Assembly: GCF_002245895.1 (NCBI RefSeq)
Contig: NZ_NPJZ01000001.1
Span: 1,103,001-1,167,000 of the forward strand
Direction: 5' to 3'
DNA: 64,000 bases
From: Rhodococcus sp. OK302
GTDB lineage: Bacteria; Actinomycetota; Actinomycetes; Mycobacteriales; Mycobacteriaceae
Notes under the pieces: model-generated
The model's database searches: none
Told to the model about the DNA's origin: nothing
Seen by the model: the letters and a program-made list of their open reading frames with translations, nothing else
Shown: piece by piece, positions 15,613 through 23,915 of the stretch
How the letters are laid out: each line of letters begins with the position of its first letter
Position numbering within the stretch: position 1 is the first letter of the stretch
Made by a program: the position numbers and the translations under genes

Positions 15613-17946
15613 ATGTCGAGCAACGTGGACACCGGTGGAGCCGTATCCGAATTGTCGGAAATCGAGCAGCAAGATCTCTTTGCGAGGCAAATGGGCCAAG
15701 CGACAACTGTTGCACCACTATCCAACATTGCCAATATCTTCAGCTTGTGTGCGCTGCTGATGTACGTCGTACCGTCGGACCATCAGAACTTCCGAATACT
15801 CTGGGGAGCCGCCGCCATTTTGGTGGCAGGAAATTCGGTTCGAGTATGGCTGCCGCGGAGTAAGTATGTCTCCGTGTGGCGTGCACGGGCGCACACAACT
15901 CGGTACGACTACTGGGCGCTGATGATCGAGGTGATCCTTCTCGGGGTTCTCATGACCATCTTTGCCGCAAAAATGCTTCCGGTCGTGGATGGCCCTCGCC
16001 GAATGGTGTTGACGGCCACGATAGCCGGGCTCATGGGCGCCGGCGCCGTGGCTCTGTCGACGGTTCGATCCATTAGTTTGGCGTGGATCCTCGTGCACGG
16101 GCTAGGCCTCCTGCTCGTTATACTCCTGAGGCCTGAAGTGGAATATCGTTATCTGGCATTCCAACTCGTCATGTACACGTTTGCATTGTGTGTTGCGGCG
16201 GTGTATCTCTCGTCTTCGTTCCGGGCTCGTTGTCTTGCAGAATTCGAGGCTGCGGCGGAGCGCGAAACGGTGGGACTGCTCCTCGATGACTTTGAGGGCG
16301 GATCGCGCGATTGGCTCTGGGAAGTCGGCATCGACGGCAAAATGTCGCGCGCTTCGACGCGACTGTCGCAGGTATCAGGAATTCCTGTCGCGGAGTTGCG
16401 GGAGCTCACCTTTCGCAGACTCCTCGAACGGCTCGAGATCGGATCCACCCGGGGTGGAGCACAGGCACTGGAGGCGCTGGTTGGCCACCTCGAAGCACTG
16501 GTTCCGTTCCGTGACGTGGTTGTTCCGGTTCGTGTGGACGACGGCGATCGATGGTGGTCGTTGTCAGGTAATCCGCTAGTTGCCCAAGACGGTTCGAACC
16601 GTGGCTGGCGTGGAATTGGATCGGACATAACGGAAAAATACAATTTTGAACAGAAGATCTTGTGGCTCGCGGCAACCGACGCATTGACCGGGCTGCCGAA
16701 CCGGAGAGCATTCAGCGAAGAACTCGACGCTGCGCTCGACAGCACTCGGATCGACCAGCATGTTCACGTCGCCATTCTCGACCTCGACAACTTCAAATCC
16801 GTCAACGACACACTGGGGCATTCGGTCGGTGACAAACTGCTGATCGCAGTCGCGGCGAGGTTGGATGAAGTAGCCGAGAAAGGTCTCTGTGCTCGCATCG
16901 GTGGAGACGAGTTCGGGCTTATTCACCGTTCCCCGGCAGAAGACATCAGCACAGCTCGGTTTGCAGACTATCTGGAGGCATTGCGTGAACCGTTCCTGGT
17001 GAATGGCAACAGAATCGAAGTGCGCGCAAGCATCGGATATGCCAGCAGCCCAGTTGATTCCGAAGAATCGGATGGTTTGGTGATGTTCGCTGACTTGGCG
17101 TTGTACGACGCAAAAGCTGCGGGCCGGGATCGCGTCGGCAGGTTTTCGGCGGTCCTTCGAGCGCGGGCCAGCGAGCGGGCGGTTGCGTTGCAAGAGCTGG
17201 GGCGGGCCATCGAGGCGCGTGAATTCGAGCTGTACTACCAACCTCAAATCCATGCGGCAACAGGCCGAATCGAGGGGTTCGAGGCGTTGCTGCGCTGGAA
17301 CCACCCGGACCGGGGAATGCTGGCACCGGGTCATTTCATCGACGTCGCCGAAGAAACCGGACTGATTGTCCCGCTCGGTGTGCAGGTATTGGAAATGGCT
17401 TGTGCCGCAGCTATGACCTGGCCCGACGACATTCTGGTCGCGGTTAATGTTTCACCAATGCAATTGGCGTCCTTGGATTTTGGTGCGGAAGTGGCGCAAG
17501 CACTTGCCAAATCAGGGCTTCCGGGGTCCCGACTACAGCTCGAGATCACCGAAACCGGTACCGTCGACGATCGCGCTGTCGCGCAGCTGGTCGCGTTCCG
17601 CGGATCTGGAATATCGATTGCACTCGACGACTTCGGTACGGGCTATTCATCTTTCGAGACCGTCCGGCGACTACCTCTCGACGTGCTGAAGATCGACCGA
17701 CTATTCGTCTCGGAACTGCACCAAGACTCCGCCGTCGTCGAGTCGCTTGTCGAAGTTTCCCGTTCGATGGGGATCAGGTCCCTCGCCGAAGGAGTAGAAA
17801 CAGTAGGGCAACTCGATCAACTTCGTTCTGCCGGTTGTGAACTCATCCAAGGCTTTTACATCAGCCGTCCGCTTCCGGAATCCAAAGTTGCGGACTACCT
17901 GGAAAACAACAGGGCCACTGCAGGTTTCCCTGGCAGTGGCCCCTAG
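15613..17946 (+). CDS. Membrane-bound GGDEF-EAL c-di-GMP turnover protein
   Basis: A 777-residue protein. Residues about 40-200 contain some five transmembrane helices (a MASE-like sensor region), then a PAS-like domain at about 225-340 (RDWLWEVGIDGKMSR, WRGIGSDITEKY). The GGDEF domain follows (ATDALTGLPNRRAF) with an intact GGDEF at 430-434, then an EAL domain with EALLRW at 557-562, ITETG, DDFGTGYSS, KIDRLFV and AEGVET. Both active-site sets look complete, so it could make and degrade cyclic di-GMP; which dominates cannot be read. The start has a GGGGAGGG ribosome site. The last codons form a terminator hairpin. It is a single-gene unit. Confidence 0.92.
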   Translation: MSSNVDTGGAVSELSEIEQQDLFARQMGQATTVAPLSNIANIFSLCALLMYVVPSDHQNFRILWGAAAILVAGNSVRVWLPRSKYVSVWRARAHTTRYDYWALMIEVILLGVLMTIFAAKMLPVVDGPRRMVLTATIAGLMGAGAVALSTVRSISLAWILVHGLGLLLVILLRPEVEYRYLAFQLVMYTFALCVAAVYLSSSFRARCLAEFEAAAERETVGLLLDDFEGGSRDWLWEVGIDGKMSRASTRLSQVSGIPVAELRELTFRRLLERLEIGSTRGGAQALEALVGHLEALVPFRDVVVPVRVDDGDRWWSLSGNPLVAQDGSNRGWRGIGSDITEKYNFEQKILWLAATDALTGLPNRRAFSEELDAALDSTRIDQHVHVAILDLDNFKSVNDTLGHSVGDKLLIAVAARLDEVAEKGLCARIGGDEFGLIHRSPAEDISTARFADYLEALREPFLVNGNRIEVRASIGYASSPVDSEESDGLVMFADLALYDAKAAGRDRVGRFSAVLRARASERAVALQELGRAIEAREFELYYQPQIHAATGRIEGFEALLRWNHPDRGMLAPGHFIDVAEETGLIVPLGVQVLEMACAAAMTWPDDILVAVNVSPMQLASLDFGAEVAQALAKSGLPGSRLQLEITETGTVDDRAVAQLVAFRGSGISIALDDFGTGYSSFETVRRLPLDVLKIDRLFVSELHQDSAVVESLVEVSRSMGIRSLAEGVETVGQLDQLRSAGCELIQGFYISRPLPESKVADYLENNRATAGFPGSGP
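17912..17942. terminator. Hairpin terminator between convergent genes
   Basis: GGGCCACTGC (17912-17921) pairs with GCAGTGGCCC (17933-17942); the 11-base loop can form a further AGG-CCT pairing. It lies across the last codons and just before the TAG of the GGDEF-EAL gene and can serve the convergent SDR gene too. Confidence 0.75.
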
Positions 17947-17958
17947 TCCGCTGTCTGA

Positions 17959-18726
17959 CTAGCGCGGCGTCATGCGGAGAGCGCCATCCATGCGGATGGT
18001 CTCACCGTTGAGGTAATCGTGCTCGACGATCATCTGCGCGAGCTGCGCGTACTCCGACGGCTGGCCCAGACGAGACGGGAACGGAACGCCGGCTTCGAGA
18101 CCCTTGCGGTACTCGTCCGTGACTCCCGCGAGCATCGGGGTGTCGATGATGCCGGGAGCAATCGTGTTGACGCGGATGCCGAACTGCGCGAGGTCGCGGG
18201 CAGCGGGAACCGTCATGCCGTGCACGCCGCCCTTGGAGGCGGAGTACGCGATTTGGCCGATCTGGCCCTCGAACGCGGCAACGGAAGCGGTGTTGATGAC
18301 AACGCCGCGCTGACCGGACTCGTCGACGGTGTCCGTCTTGGACATAGCGTCGGCAGCCAGGCGCATCACGTTGAACGTGCCCAGCAGGTTGACGGTGATG
18401 ACCGTGCGGAACAGTTCCAGGTCATGCGGGCCGTTCTTGGACAGGATGCGACCGGCCCAGCCGACACCGGCGCAGTTGACGACAATGCGCAGGGGTGAAC
18501 CCGACTCGACGATCTGCTTGATTGCAGCTTCGACCTCTTCGCCGCTGGTCACGTCCGTGGGGATGAGCGTGACACCTGCGGGGACATTGTCGCCGGCACG
18601 CTCGATGGAGGCGGGCAGGTCCAAGCCGAAGACGGTGGCTCCGGCCTCGGCGAGGCGCTTGGCGGTTGCTGCGCCGAGGCCCGACGCTGCGCCGGTGACC
18701 AGTGCTGCGGTTCCCTTGATTTCCAC
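17959..18726 (-). CDS. SDR-family 3-hydroxyacyl-CoA dehydrogenase-like protein
   Basis: A 255-residue short-chain dehydrogenase. I start at the GTG complementary to 18724-18726 (EIKGTAALVTG), preceded by a GAGGAG site; the open frame extends further upstream without coding character. It has the TGAASGLGAAT nucleotide-binding motif, NCAGVGWAGRI, the catalytic Ser (INTASVAAFEG) and YSASK. The extended segment between the NAG-like motif and the Ser strand matches type-2 3-hydroxyacyl-CoA dehydrogenases (HSD17B10-like), which oxidise 3-hydroxyacyl-CoA with NAD+. It is divergent from the DUF6308 gene and converges on the c-di-GMP gene. Substrate range is open; steroid or branched acyl-CoA is possible. 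Confidence 0.85.
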   Translation of the reverse strand: MEIKGTAALVTGAASGLGAATAKRLAEAGATVFGLDLPASIERAGDNVPAGVTLIPTDVTSGEEVEAAIKQIVESGSPLRIVVNCAGVGWAGRILSKNGPHDLELFRTVITVNLLGTFNVMRLAADAMSKTDTVDESGQRGVVINTASVAAFEGQIGQIAYSASKGGVHGMTVPAARDLAQFGIRVNTIAPGIIDTPMLAGVTDEYRKGLEAGVPFPSRLGQPSEYAQLAQMIVEHDYLNGETIRMDGALRMTPR

Positions 18727-18871
18727 TTCGTTTACTCCTCGAGTTAGCGATCGGTAGGGCGGTGGTGCGTGGTGAGAACCATAACGCGGACGGGGATGTG
18801 AGGGCGAACGTGTGAGTTCGCGGGAGTCCTGAGTACTTTGGACCTCATGCAACGAGAGGGAGTGAACGGCT

Positions 18872-19537
18872 GTGGACGAGGCTGATCAGGTGTCGATCCG
18901 GTTGCCGCGAGTTTTGCGCGATGGCGACGACGCCGGGGCGCTCGACGTGCTCGAGGAGTACTTCACGAGGGCAGTCCCGAAGACCGGCTATCTGCGGACC
19001 GGTGCGCTGTGGGATTCATGGGATCCCAGCGGTACCCGTGCGCGCGATACCGATGTTTTCACTGCGGAAGATCTTGTCGCCGTGACATTCCTGTCTGTGC
19101 AGGTGCCCGCGCAAGGTGTATTCGTTCTGCTCGGAGACGAGAACGCGAAACTGAACCAACTCCTGGCTGCTGTCGGTCCGGACCGCGACCTGGTCGACGA
19201 GTCCGAGCCGATGACGGAAGAATCCCCGACAGGACGGCTGGAAACAGCCTTGCGGGACATCCATGGCGTCGGCCGCATCGTGGCGTCCAAGCTCATTGCA
19301 CGTAAGCGCCCCAGGCTCTACCCGATTTACGACGATGTCTTGGGCCGCGAACTCCGGACAAAATCTGCTCACGTGGAACCGGTGCGACAGGCGATGCGGG
19401 AGCGCGACGGTGAACTGCATCGGAAGCTGCTCGACCTGCGTAACCGTGCGGAGATCGACGAGTCAGTGCCGGCGGTGCGGATCCTGGACGTGCTGGCCTG
19501 GATGCAAGGTAAGGGCTACAAGCCGAATCTGACGTAG
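18872..19537 (+). CDS. DUF6308 family protein
   Basis: A 221-residue soluble protein with a GTG start at 18872. Residues about 117-160 contain HGVGRIVASKLIARKRPRLYPIYDD, a helix-hairpin-helix-like element similar to those in DNA glycosylase-type folds and a hallmark of the DUF6308 group. No catalytic residues are established for the family. It lies 9 bases upstream of a NADAR gene, so the two are probably co-transcribed. The HhH-like motif hints at nucleic-acid contact; that is inference. Confidence 0.75.
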   Translation: MDEADQVSIRLPRVLRDGDDAGALDVLEEYFTRAVPKTGYLRTGALWDSWDPSGTRARDTDVFTAEDLVAVTFLSVQVPAQGVFVLLGDENAKLNQLLAAVGPDRDLVDESEPMTEESPTGRLETALRDIHGVGRIVASKLIARKRPRLYPIYDDVLGRELRTKSAHVEPVRQAMRERDGELHRKLLDLRNRAEIDESVPAVRILDVLAWMQGKGYKPNLT

Positions 19538-19546
19538 GGAGACCCG

Positions 19547-20029
19547 ATGGAGCAACGTCAGTGGCAGCTGGGAGAGCTTCCGACCCCGGTCATCAATTCT
19601 TTCGTCGGCGACCACGAATACATGTCAAACCTGTATCCCGCACCTACCCTCTATCGGGGTCAACTTTTCCCTTCGAGCGAGCATGCCTATGCTGCGGCGA
19701 AAACGTTGGATCAGAGGGTGATCCGGGCGATTCTCTCCACCGATGATCCAGCTGAGGCAAAGAAGCTCGGTCGCAGTGCCGAGCTGATTGCTGACTGGGA
19801 AGCAATGAAGTTTCGGGTGATGGAATCTGTTGTCGGTGCAAAGTTCACCTACAATCTTGAACTTGCAGATCAGCTCCGCACGACATCAGGCTCACTGCTC
19901 GTCGAAGGCAACATCTGGCATGACCAGATCTGGGGGAGCTGTAGTTGCTCGCGGCATCGAGACATTCCGGGTGAGAACGCACTCGGCATCATCCTCATGG
20001 GGGTCAGAATGAGGTTGGGTGCCGTGTAG
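19547..20029 (+). CDS. NADAR family protein (YbiA-like N-glycosidase)
   Basis: A 160-residue protein with the NADAR fold signatures: a FVGDHEYMSNLYPAP opening, the central PSSEHAYAAAKTLD motif, a KLGR segment and the closing NIWHDQIWG. Members hydrolyse N-glycosidic bonds, either in phosphorylated riboflavin precursors (YbiA/RibX) or, in toxin-linked members, ADP-ribose on guanine. The ribosome site is GGGAGA just before the ATG at 19547. It follows the DUF6308 gene by 9 bases. Which substrate class applies is not decidable from sequence; there is no DarT-like gene in view. Confidence 0.85.
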   Translation: MEQRQWQLGELPTPVINSFVGDHEYMSNLYPAPTLYRGQLFPSSEHAYAAAKTLDQRVIRAILSTDDPAEAKKLGRSAELIADWEAMKFRVMESVVGAKFTYNLELADQLRTTSGSLLVEGNIWHDQIWGSCSCSRHRDIPGENALGIILMGVRMRLGAV

Positions 20030-20062
20030 TCTGAGTCTAATTGCTCTGTATATCAACAACTC

Positions 20063-20080
20063 TCGAGCACAAGTGCTCGA
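20063..20080. promoter_or_regulatory. Perfect 8-2-8 palindrome upstream of the HNH gene
   Basis: TCGAGCAC and GTGCTCGA flank two bases. It lies 34 bases after the NADAR stop and 56 bases before the HNH start, so it may be an operator or a short hairpin. It is related in sequence to, but longer-centred than, the LexA-like box at 20107-20122. Confidence 0.4.
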
Positions 20081-20106
20081 AAACCTGTCCGAAATGTCCC
20101 TAGGAA

Positions 20107-20129
20107 TCGAAATCCTGTTCGATTAGAAT
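20107..20129 (+). promoter_or_regulatory. LexA-like SOS box and -10 of a probable leaderless promoter
   Basis: TCGAAATCCTGTTCGA (20107-20122) matches the mycobacterial/actinobacterial SOS consensus TCGAAC-N4-GTTCGA in 11 of 12 fixed positions. Directly after it TAGAAT (20124-20129) matches the -10 consensus in five of six positions. A start site six to seven bases on would coincide with the ATG at 20136. LexA on this box would block the promoter until DNA damage. Confidence 0.65.
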
Positions 20130-20135
20130 TGGAGC

Positions 20136-21374
20136 ATGGGAAATCGGGAAGCGTGGCAACTGGACGGTGAGGGTCTCAAGGCGGAGGTTCTCGACCTGGT
20201 CCGCGCCCGCCATGACATGCAATCGCGCATGGTGCACCTCGTTGTCGAGATGTTCACGCGTGATGCTCTCCCGGATACGGGCTTTCGGGCTATCGCCCAG
20301 TGGTTGCACCGGTCCACCAATCTCGAGATCGGCGAATGCAGCCAACTGGTCAGCCTCGCACGGTTGTTCATGCTTGAACCTGTAGTCGCACAGTCCTTTC
20401 ACGATGGTGACATCGATATGCAGAAGGCCCGTCAGGTGGCACAGTTCTGCCAGCGCCCACCCAAGAATATGCATATCGCGGACATCGAAAAGGCTCGGGA
20501 AATCCTTCTGGACCTCGCCTCGAAAAAAGTTTCCGACTGCGAGGCAGTCCGAGCAGCCATCCGGCGCATCGAAAAGAAGTACGGCAACCGCGACGACGGC
20601 GTCCCCATCGGAGAGGATTCCGAGCGCAACGAGTTCTATGCCTCGAAAGGTTTGTACGGCCGCGTCAGCGTCAAAGGCGACCTCGACGCCGTCAACGGAG
20701 CCCGCCTCATTGCCCTACTGTCCGGACTCTCGAAGCCGACTCCCGAAATCGACGGTGTGAAAGATCTTCGCACCCCGGCACTTCGACGGGCTGACGGTTT
20801 CTGTGAACTACTGCGCCGCTTCGAGATGGCCGGCCTCGGCCCCGTCGAAGGTGGCGTCAAACCGCACCTGACGATTACTGCTACCGCGAAAGACCTCACG
20901 GACCTGCAGGCATTGAAAGACCTTTTGCCGTCCACTGAGGAACTCGGGTATGCGATCACCAACTGGGCCGGGCCTATCAGCCTCGACAGCGCCCGCATGC
21001 TGGCCTGCGATTGTATGGTCACCCGAATCCTGCTCGATAAGAACGGTGTTCCGCTCAATCATGGGCTCGACGAGCGAACCGCGACGGTCCCGCAGCGGCG
21101 AGCTTTGGCTGTCAGGGATGGCGGATGCGCGTTTCCCGGCTGCGGCACTCCGCCCGGATGGTGCGACGCCCACCATATTGTTCATTGGATAGACAGTGGT
21201 CCAACGGATTTCGACAATCTCATACTTTTGTGCGGTCACCATCATCGGTTGCTGCACCATACCGAGTGGAGTGTCGAGATCGGGGATGATCGGAAAACTC
21301 GGTTCTATCCACCGATGTCGGTAGATCCGTATCAGGTTCCGATATCGGGGAACAGTCCGCCGACAGCAGCCTGA
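20136..21374 (+). CDS. DUF222/HNH endonuclease of the 13E12 repeat type
   Basis: A 412-residue protein. Residues 1-300 are the helical DUF222 region; residues about 330-385 form the HNH domain, with CAFPGCGTPPGWCDAHHIVHW and NLILLCGHHHRLLHH, giving both Cys pairs for zinc and the catalytic His-His. Such genes exist in many copies in mycobacteria and rhodococci (REP13E12 family) and are nicking or double-strand endonucleases of uncertain role. GGAG lies only one base before the ATG, too close to act as a ribosome site, so translation from a leaderless mRNA is likely. An SOS-like box overlaps the promoter. Confidence 0.88.
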   Translation: MGNREAWQLDGEGLKAEVLDLVRARHDMQSRMVHLVVEMFTRDALPDTGFRAIAQWLHRSTNLEIGECSQLVSLARLFMLEPVVAQSFHDGDIDMQKARQVAQFCQRPPKNMHIADIEKAREILLDLASKKVSDCEAVRAAIRRIEKKYGNRDDGVPIGEDSERNEFYASKGLYGRVSVKGDLDAVNGARLIALLSGLSKPTPEIDGVKDLRTPALRRADGFCELLRRFEMAGLGPVEGGVKPHLTITATAKDLTDLQALKDLLPSTEELGYAITNWAGPISLDSARMLACDCMVTRILLDKNGVPLNHGLDERTATVPQRRALAVRDGGCAFPGCGTPPGWCDAHHIVHWIDSGPTDFDNLILLCGHHHRLLHHTEWSVEIGDDRKTRFYPPMSVDPYQVPISGNSPPTAA

Positions 21375-21390
21375 ACAGCCGAATACGCAA

Positions 21391-21428
21391 CGTGCACACC
21401 GGGAAAGAAACATGCCCCGGTGTGCACG
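21391..21428. terminator. Bidirectional terminator hairpin
   Basis: CGTGCACACCGGG (21391-21403) pairs over 13 bases with CCCGGTGTGCACG (21416-21428) around a 12-base loop. It lies between the convergent HNH and TetR genes and can end both transcripts. Confidence 0.9.
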
Positions 21429-21437
21429 CGCTGCTGT

Positions 21438-22136
21438 TTACAACTCCGAAATGGGGGTCTTCAGGGTGATATCGATACCCATCCGGCGGAGATTGCCGTC
21501 GAGGACCTGCCAGATGGAAAGTTCGAGGAAGTCGGCCAATTCGGTGCTCGAGACGTCGGATCCCGGTTGGCTGAGCCATCGATTGACGCTGACGTCGACC
21601 AGTCCGATGAGCCCGAAAGCTAACGGCTCAGCCATCTTTGACGGCTTTCCGCGGCTCGCCAGAATTGCGCCCAACAGATTGCCCAACTGAACGGCGATGG
21701 CGGTCTTCGTTCCGGTGACAACTTTGGAACCGACTACCTTCGAGCCCGTTGTCCGTGTGCTCGGCGAACCCTTGCCTAAGAAGTGGTGCAGCCGTGGATA
21801 TTTCATGATCCATTGGATGTAGGTGTGGACTGCCCGCGAAATGGTGTCGCCCACTGTGCCCGCCGGGGTGAGGGTGGGCGTCAGATCACTCATCATCATG
21901 TCGAGGATCCGGACCCGCAACTGTTCGTCGAGATCGGCACGATCCTTGAAGATCCGATACACGACCGAACGGGGTACATCGGCGCGCTCCGCGATCAGTT
22001 GAACGCCGATGTCGGCGCCGCCCTCGTTGACGGCGTCGAGGGCCGCGTCGAGGATCCGTGCTCGGCGTTGCTCCTTGTGATCGTTCCAGCGAGTGCTGCG
22101 CCCGTCGGGCTGCGCCGACTCAGCTGTATTCGTCAT
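21438..22136 (-). CDS. TetR-family regulator of the beta-oxidation operon
   Basis: A 232-residue regulator. The N-terminal domain has QRRARILDAALDAVNEGG and the helix-turn-helix segment QLIAERADVPRSVVYRIFKDRADL (residues about 40-65); the rest is a helical ligand domain. I place the start at the ATG complementary to 22134-22136, although an open frame runs to 22199. It is divergent from the thiolase-led operon, 117 bases away, and that gap contains a near-perfect inverted repeat. TetR proteins of this kind usually repress the adjacent catabolic genes and release DNA on binding an acyl-CoA; that role is inferred from context. Confidence 0.88.
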   Translation of the reverse strand: MTNTAESAQPDGRSTRWNDHKEQRRARILDAALDAVNEGGADIGVQLIAERADVPRSVVYRIFKDRADLDEQLRVRILDMMMSDLTPTLTPAGTVGDTISRAVHTYIQWIMKYPRLHHFLGKGSPSTRTTGSKVVGSKVVTGTKTAIAVQLGNLLGAILASRGKPSKMAEPLAFGLIGLVDVSVNRWLSQPGSDVSSTELADFLELSIWQVLDGNLRRMGIDITLKTPISEL

Positions 22137-22145
22137 TTGTCGAAC

Positions 22146-22172
22146 GATACCTACCGAGCCCCGATACCTACC
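22146..22172. repeat. Direct repeat GATACCTACC in the tetR-thiolase gap
   Basis: GATACCTACC occurs at 22146-22155 and 22163-22172, a 17-base period, just upstream of tetR. It may be part of the control region or coincidence. Confidence 0.4.
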
Positions 22173-22191
22173 AACCATTGACTGGACATGA

Positions 22192-22215
22192 TGTCTCACA
22201 TACTTTGGTGGGACA
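22192..22215. promoter_or_regulatory. Candidate TetR operator
   Basis: Arms TGTCTCAC (22192-22199) and GTGGGACA (22208-22215) are inverted repeats with one mismatch around an 8-base centre, 38 bases before the thiolase ATG. A further TGTCACACA follows at 22219. Size and place fit an autoregulated TetR operator shared by both divergent promoters. Confidence 0.5.
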
Positions 22216-22253
22216 GCGTGTCACACACAGATACCGTCTCTTCAGGAGTGGCA

Positions 22254-23444
22254 ATGAGCAACAGGGTTTTTGTCGTCGGCGTCGGCATGACGAAGTTCGA
22301 GAAGCCGGGAGCCCGTGACTGGGACTATCCCGACATGGCGCGGGAGTCCGGAACCAAGGCGCTCGAAGACGCGGGTATCGAGTACAGCCAGGTTGAGCAG
22401 GCGTTTGTCGGCTATGTGTACGGCGAGTCCACGGCAGGTCAGCGCGCTGTCTACGAGCTCGGCATGACGGGCATTCCCATAGTCAACGTCAACAACAACT
22501 GTTCGACGGGTTCGACCGCTCTGTACCTGGCAGTGCAAGCCGTCAAGAGTGGGCAGGCAGACTGCGCGTTGGCTCTGGGCTTCGAGAAGATGCTCCCCGG
22601 CTCGCTGGGCACCATGTACGACGACCGCGAACAGCCGTTGATGCGTCACTTGCTCGCGCTGGCTGAGCTTCAGGAATTTGCGATGCCGCCCGCCCCGTAC
22701 ATGTTCGGCGCCGCCGGCCTCGAGCACATGGAACGCTTCGGCACCACAGTCGAGCAGTTCGCGAAGATCGCAGTTAAAAACCACAAGCACTCGATGAACA
22801 ACCCGTACGCGCAGTTCCAGGACGAGTACACGCTCGAGCAGATCCTCGAAGCGAAGAAAATCCACGGACCGCTCACCAAACTCCAGTGCTCACCCACTTC
22901 CGACGGATCCGGCGCTGCGATTCTGGCCAGCGAAGCATTTGTCGAGAAGCACGGACTGGCCGCCCGCGCCATCGAGATTGTCGGCCAGGCCATGGTCACC
23001 GACATGAACAGCACTTTCGAGGACAAGAGTGCCATCAGCCTCGTGGGTGCCGACATGACTCGTAAGGCCGCCGAAAAGGTCTATGCGCAAGCCGGAATCA
23101 CGGCAGCCGACGTTGACGTCATCGAACTGCACGACTGCTTCTCCACCAACGAGTTGCTCACTTACGAAGCACTCGGTCTCTGTGCCGAAGGAGACGGTGG
23201 CAAGCTCGTCGACGCCGACGACACCACGTATGGCGGCCGATGGGTCGTCAACCCGTCCGGCGGTTTGATTTCCAAGGGTCACCCACTGGGCGCTACCGGC
23301 CTCGCCCAGTGTGCCGAACTCACCTGGCAACTCCGGGGAACTGCCGACAAGCGTCAGGTTGACGGCGCGAAAGTTGCTCTGCAGCACAATATCGGCCTCG
23401 GCGGCGCAGTTGTCGTCACGGCTTACAAGCCCTACATGCGTTGA
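22254..23444 (+). CDS. SCP-x-type thiolase / lipid-transfer protein
   Basis: A 396-residue thiolase-fold protein. I use ATG 22254, preceded by CAGGAG, rather than the longer open frame. Motifs match the peroxisomal SCP-x thiolase: nucleophile Cys83 in [37 protein letters not shown] with the catalytic His, and [17 protein letters not shown] at the end. This class cleaves 3-ketoacyl-CoAs, including branched or sterol side-chain substrates, with CoA. It leads an operon with SRPBCC, MaoC, SDR and acyl-CoA dehydrogenase genes, so it would do the last step of the cycle. A non-thiolytic (retro-aldol) role, as in Ltp2, is less likely because no DUF35 partner is nearby. Confidence 0.87.
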   Translation: MSNRVFVVGVGMTKFEKPGARDWDYPDMARESGTKALEDAGIEYSQVEQAFVGYVYGESTAGQRAVYELGMTGIPIVNVNNNCSTGSTALYLAVQAVKSGQADCALALGFEKMLPGSLGTMYDDREQPLMRHLLALAELQEFAMPPAPYMFGAAGLEHMERFGTTVEQFAKIAVKNHKHSMNNPYAQFQDEYTLEQILEAKKIHGPLTKLQCSPTSDGSGAAILASEAFVEKHGLAARAIEIVGQAMVTDMNSTFEDKSAISLVGADMTRKAAEKVYAQAGITAADVDVIELHDCFSTNELLTYEALGLCAEGDGGKLVDADDTTYGGRWVVNPSGGLISKGHPLGATGLAQCAELTWQLRGTADKRQVDGAKVALQHNIGLGGAVVVTAYKPYMR

Positions 23445-23477
23445 ATCGAAAACCCACTACCTTCAAGGAGTTTCACC

Positions 23478-23909
23478 ATGGCTTCCGTTTCCGTCTCAGC
23501 CGTACTGCCCGCTTCTCCCGAAAAGACTTGGGACACACTCTCTGATCTCTCGCGTTGGGAAGAATGGCTCACTATCCACCAGGGCTGGAAGAGTGAACTG
23601 CCCACCACGGTCTCGCTGGGCGCCAAGTTCACCGAAGTTGTTTCCGTGATGGGTATGGCCAACAAGATCGAGTGGACCGTCGAAGAGGTCGAGGTTCCCA
23701 AGATGGTCAAGATCGGGGGCACCGGAATGGCAGGTGTCACTGTAGAATTCGTTCTCTCCGTCGAAGCTGACGGCACGGGATCTCGTGCCACTGTCGACGC
23801 CAGCTTCAAGGGCGCCATGATCGTCGGGCCGATCGGCAAAGCAGTTGCCAAGAATGCCAAGGTGGATCTCGAGGCTTCGCTGGCGAAGTTCGCCGAGTTG
23901 GTCGGATAA
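23478..23909 (+). CDS. SRPBCC-family lipid- or ligand-binding protein
   Basis: A 143-residue single-domain protein of the START/Bet v1-like fold: SVSAVLPASPEKTWDTLSDLSRWEEWLTIHQGW is the typical opening strand and helix, and the C-terminal long helix (GPIGKAVAKNAKVDLEASLAKFAELV) closes the cavity. An AAGGAG site precedes the ATG. Members bind hydrophobic ligands or act as cyclases; here, between thiolase and hydratase genes, a carrier for the acyl substrate is a reasonable guess but not shown. Confidence 0.82.
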   Translation: MASVSVSAVLPASPEKTWDTLSDLSRWEEWLTIHQGWKSELPTTVSLGAKFTEVVSVMGMANKIEWTVEEVEVPKMVKIGGTGMAGVTVEFVLSVEADGTGSRATVDASFKGAMIVGPIGKAVAKNAKVDLEASLAKFAELVG

Positions 23910-23915
23910 AGCACT

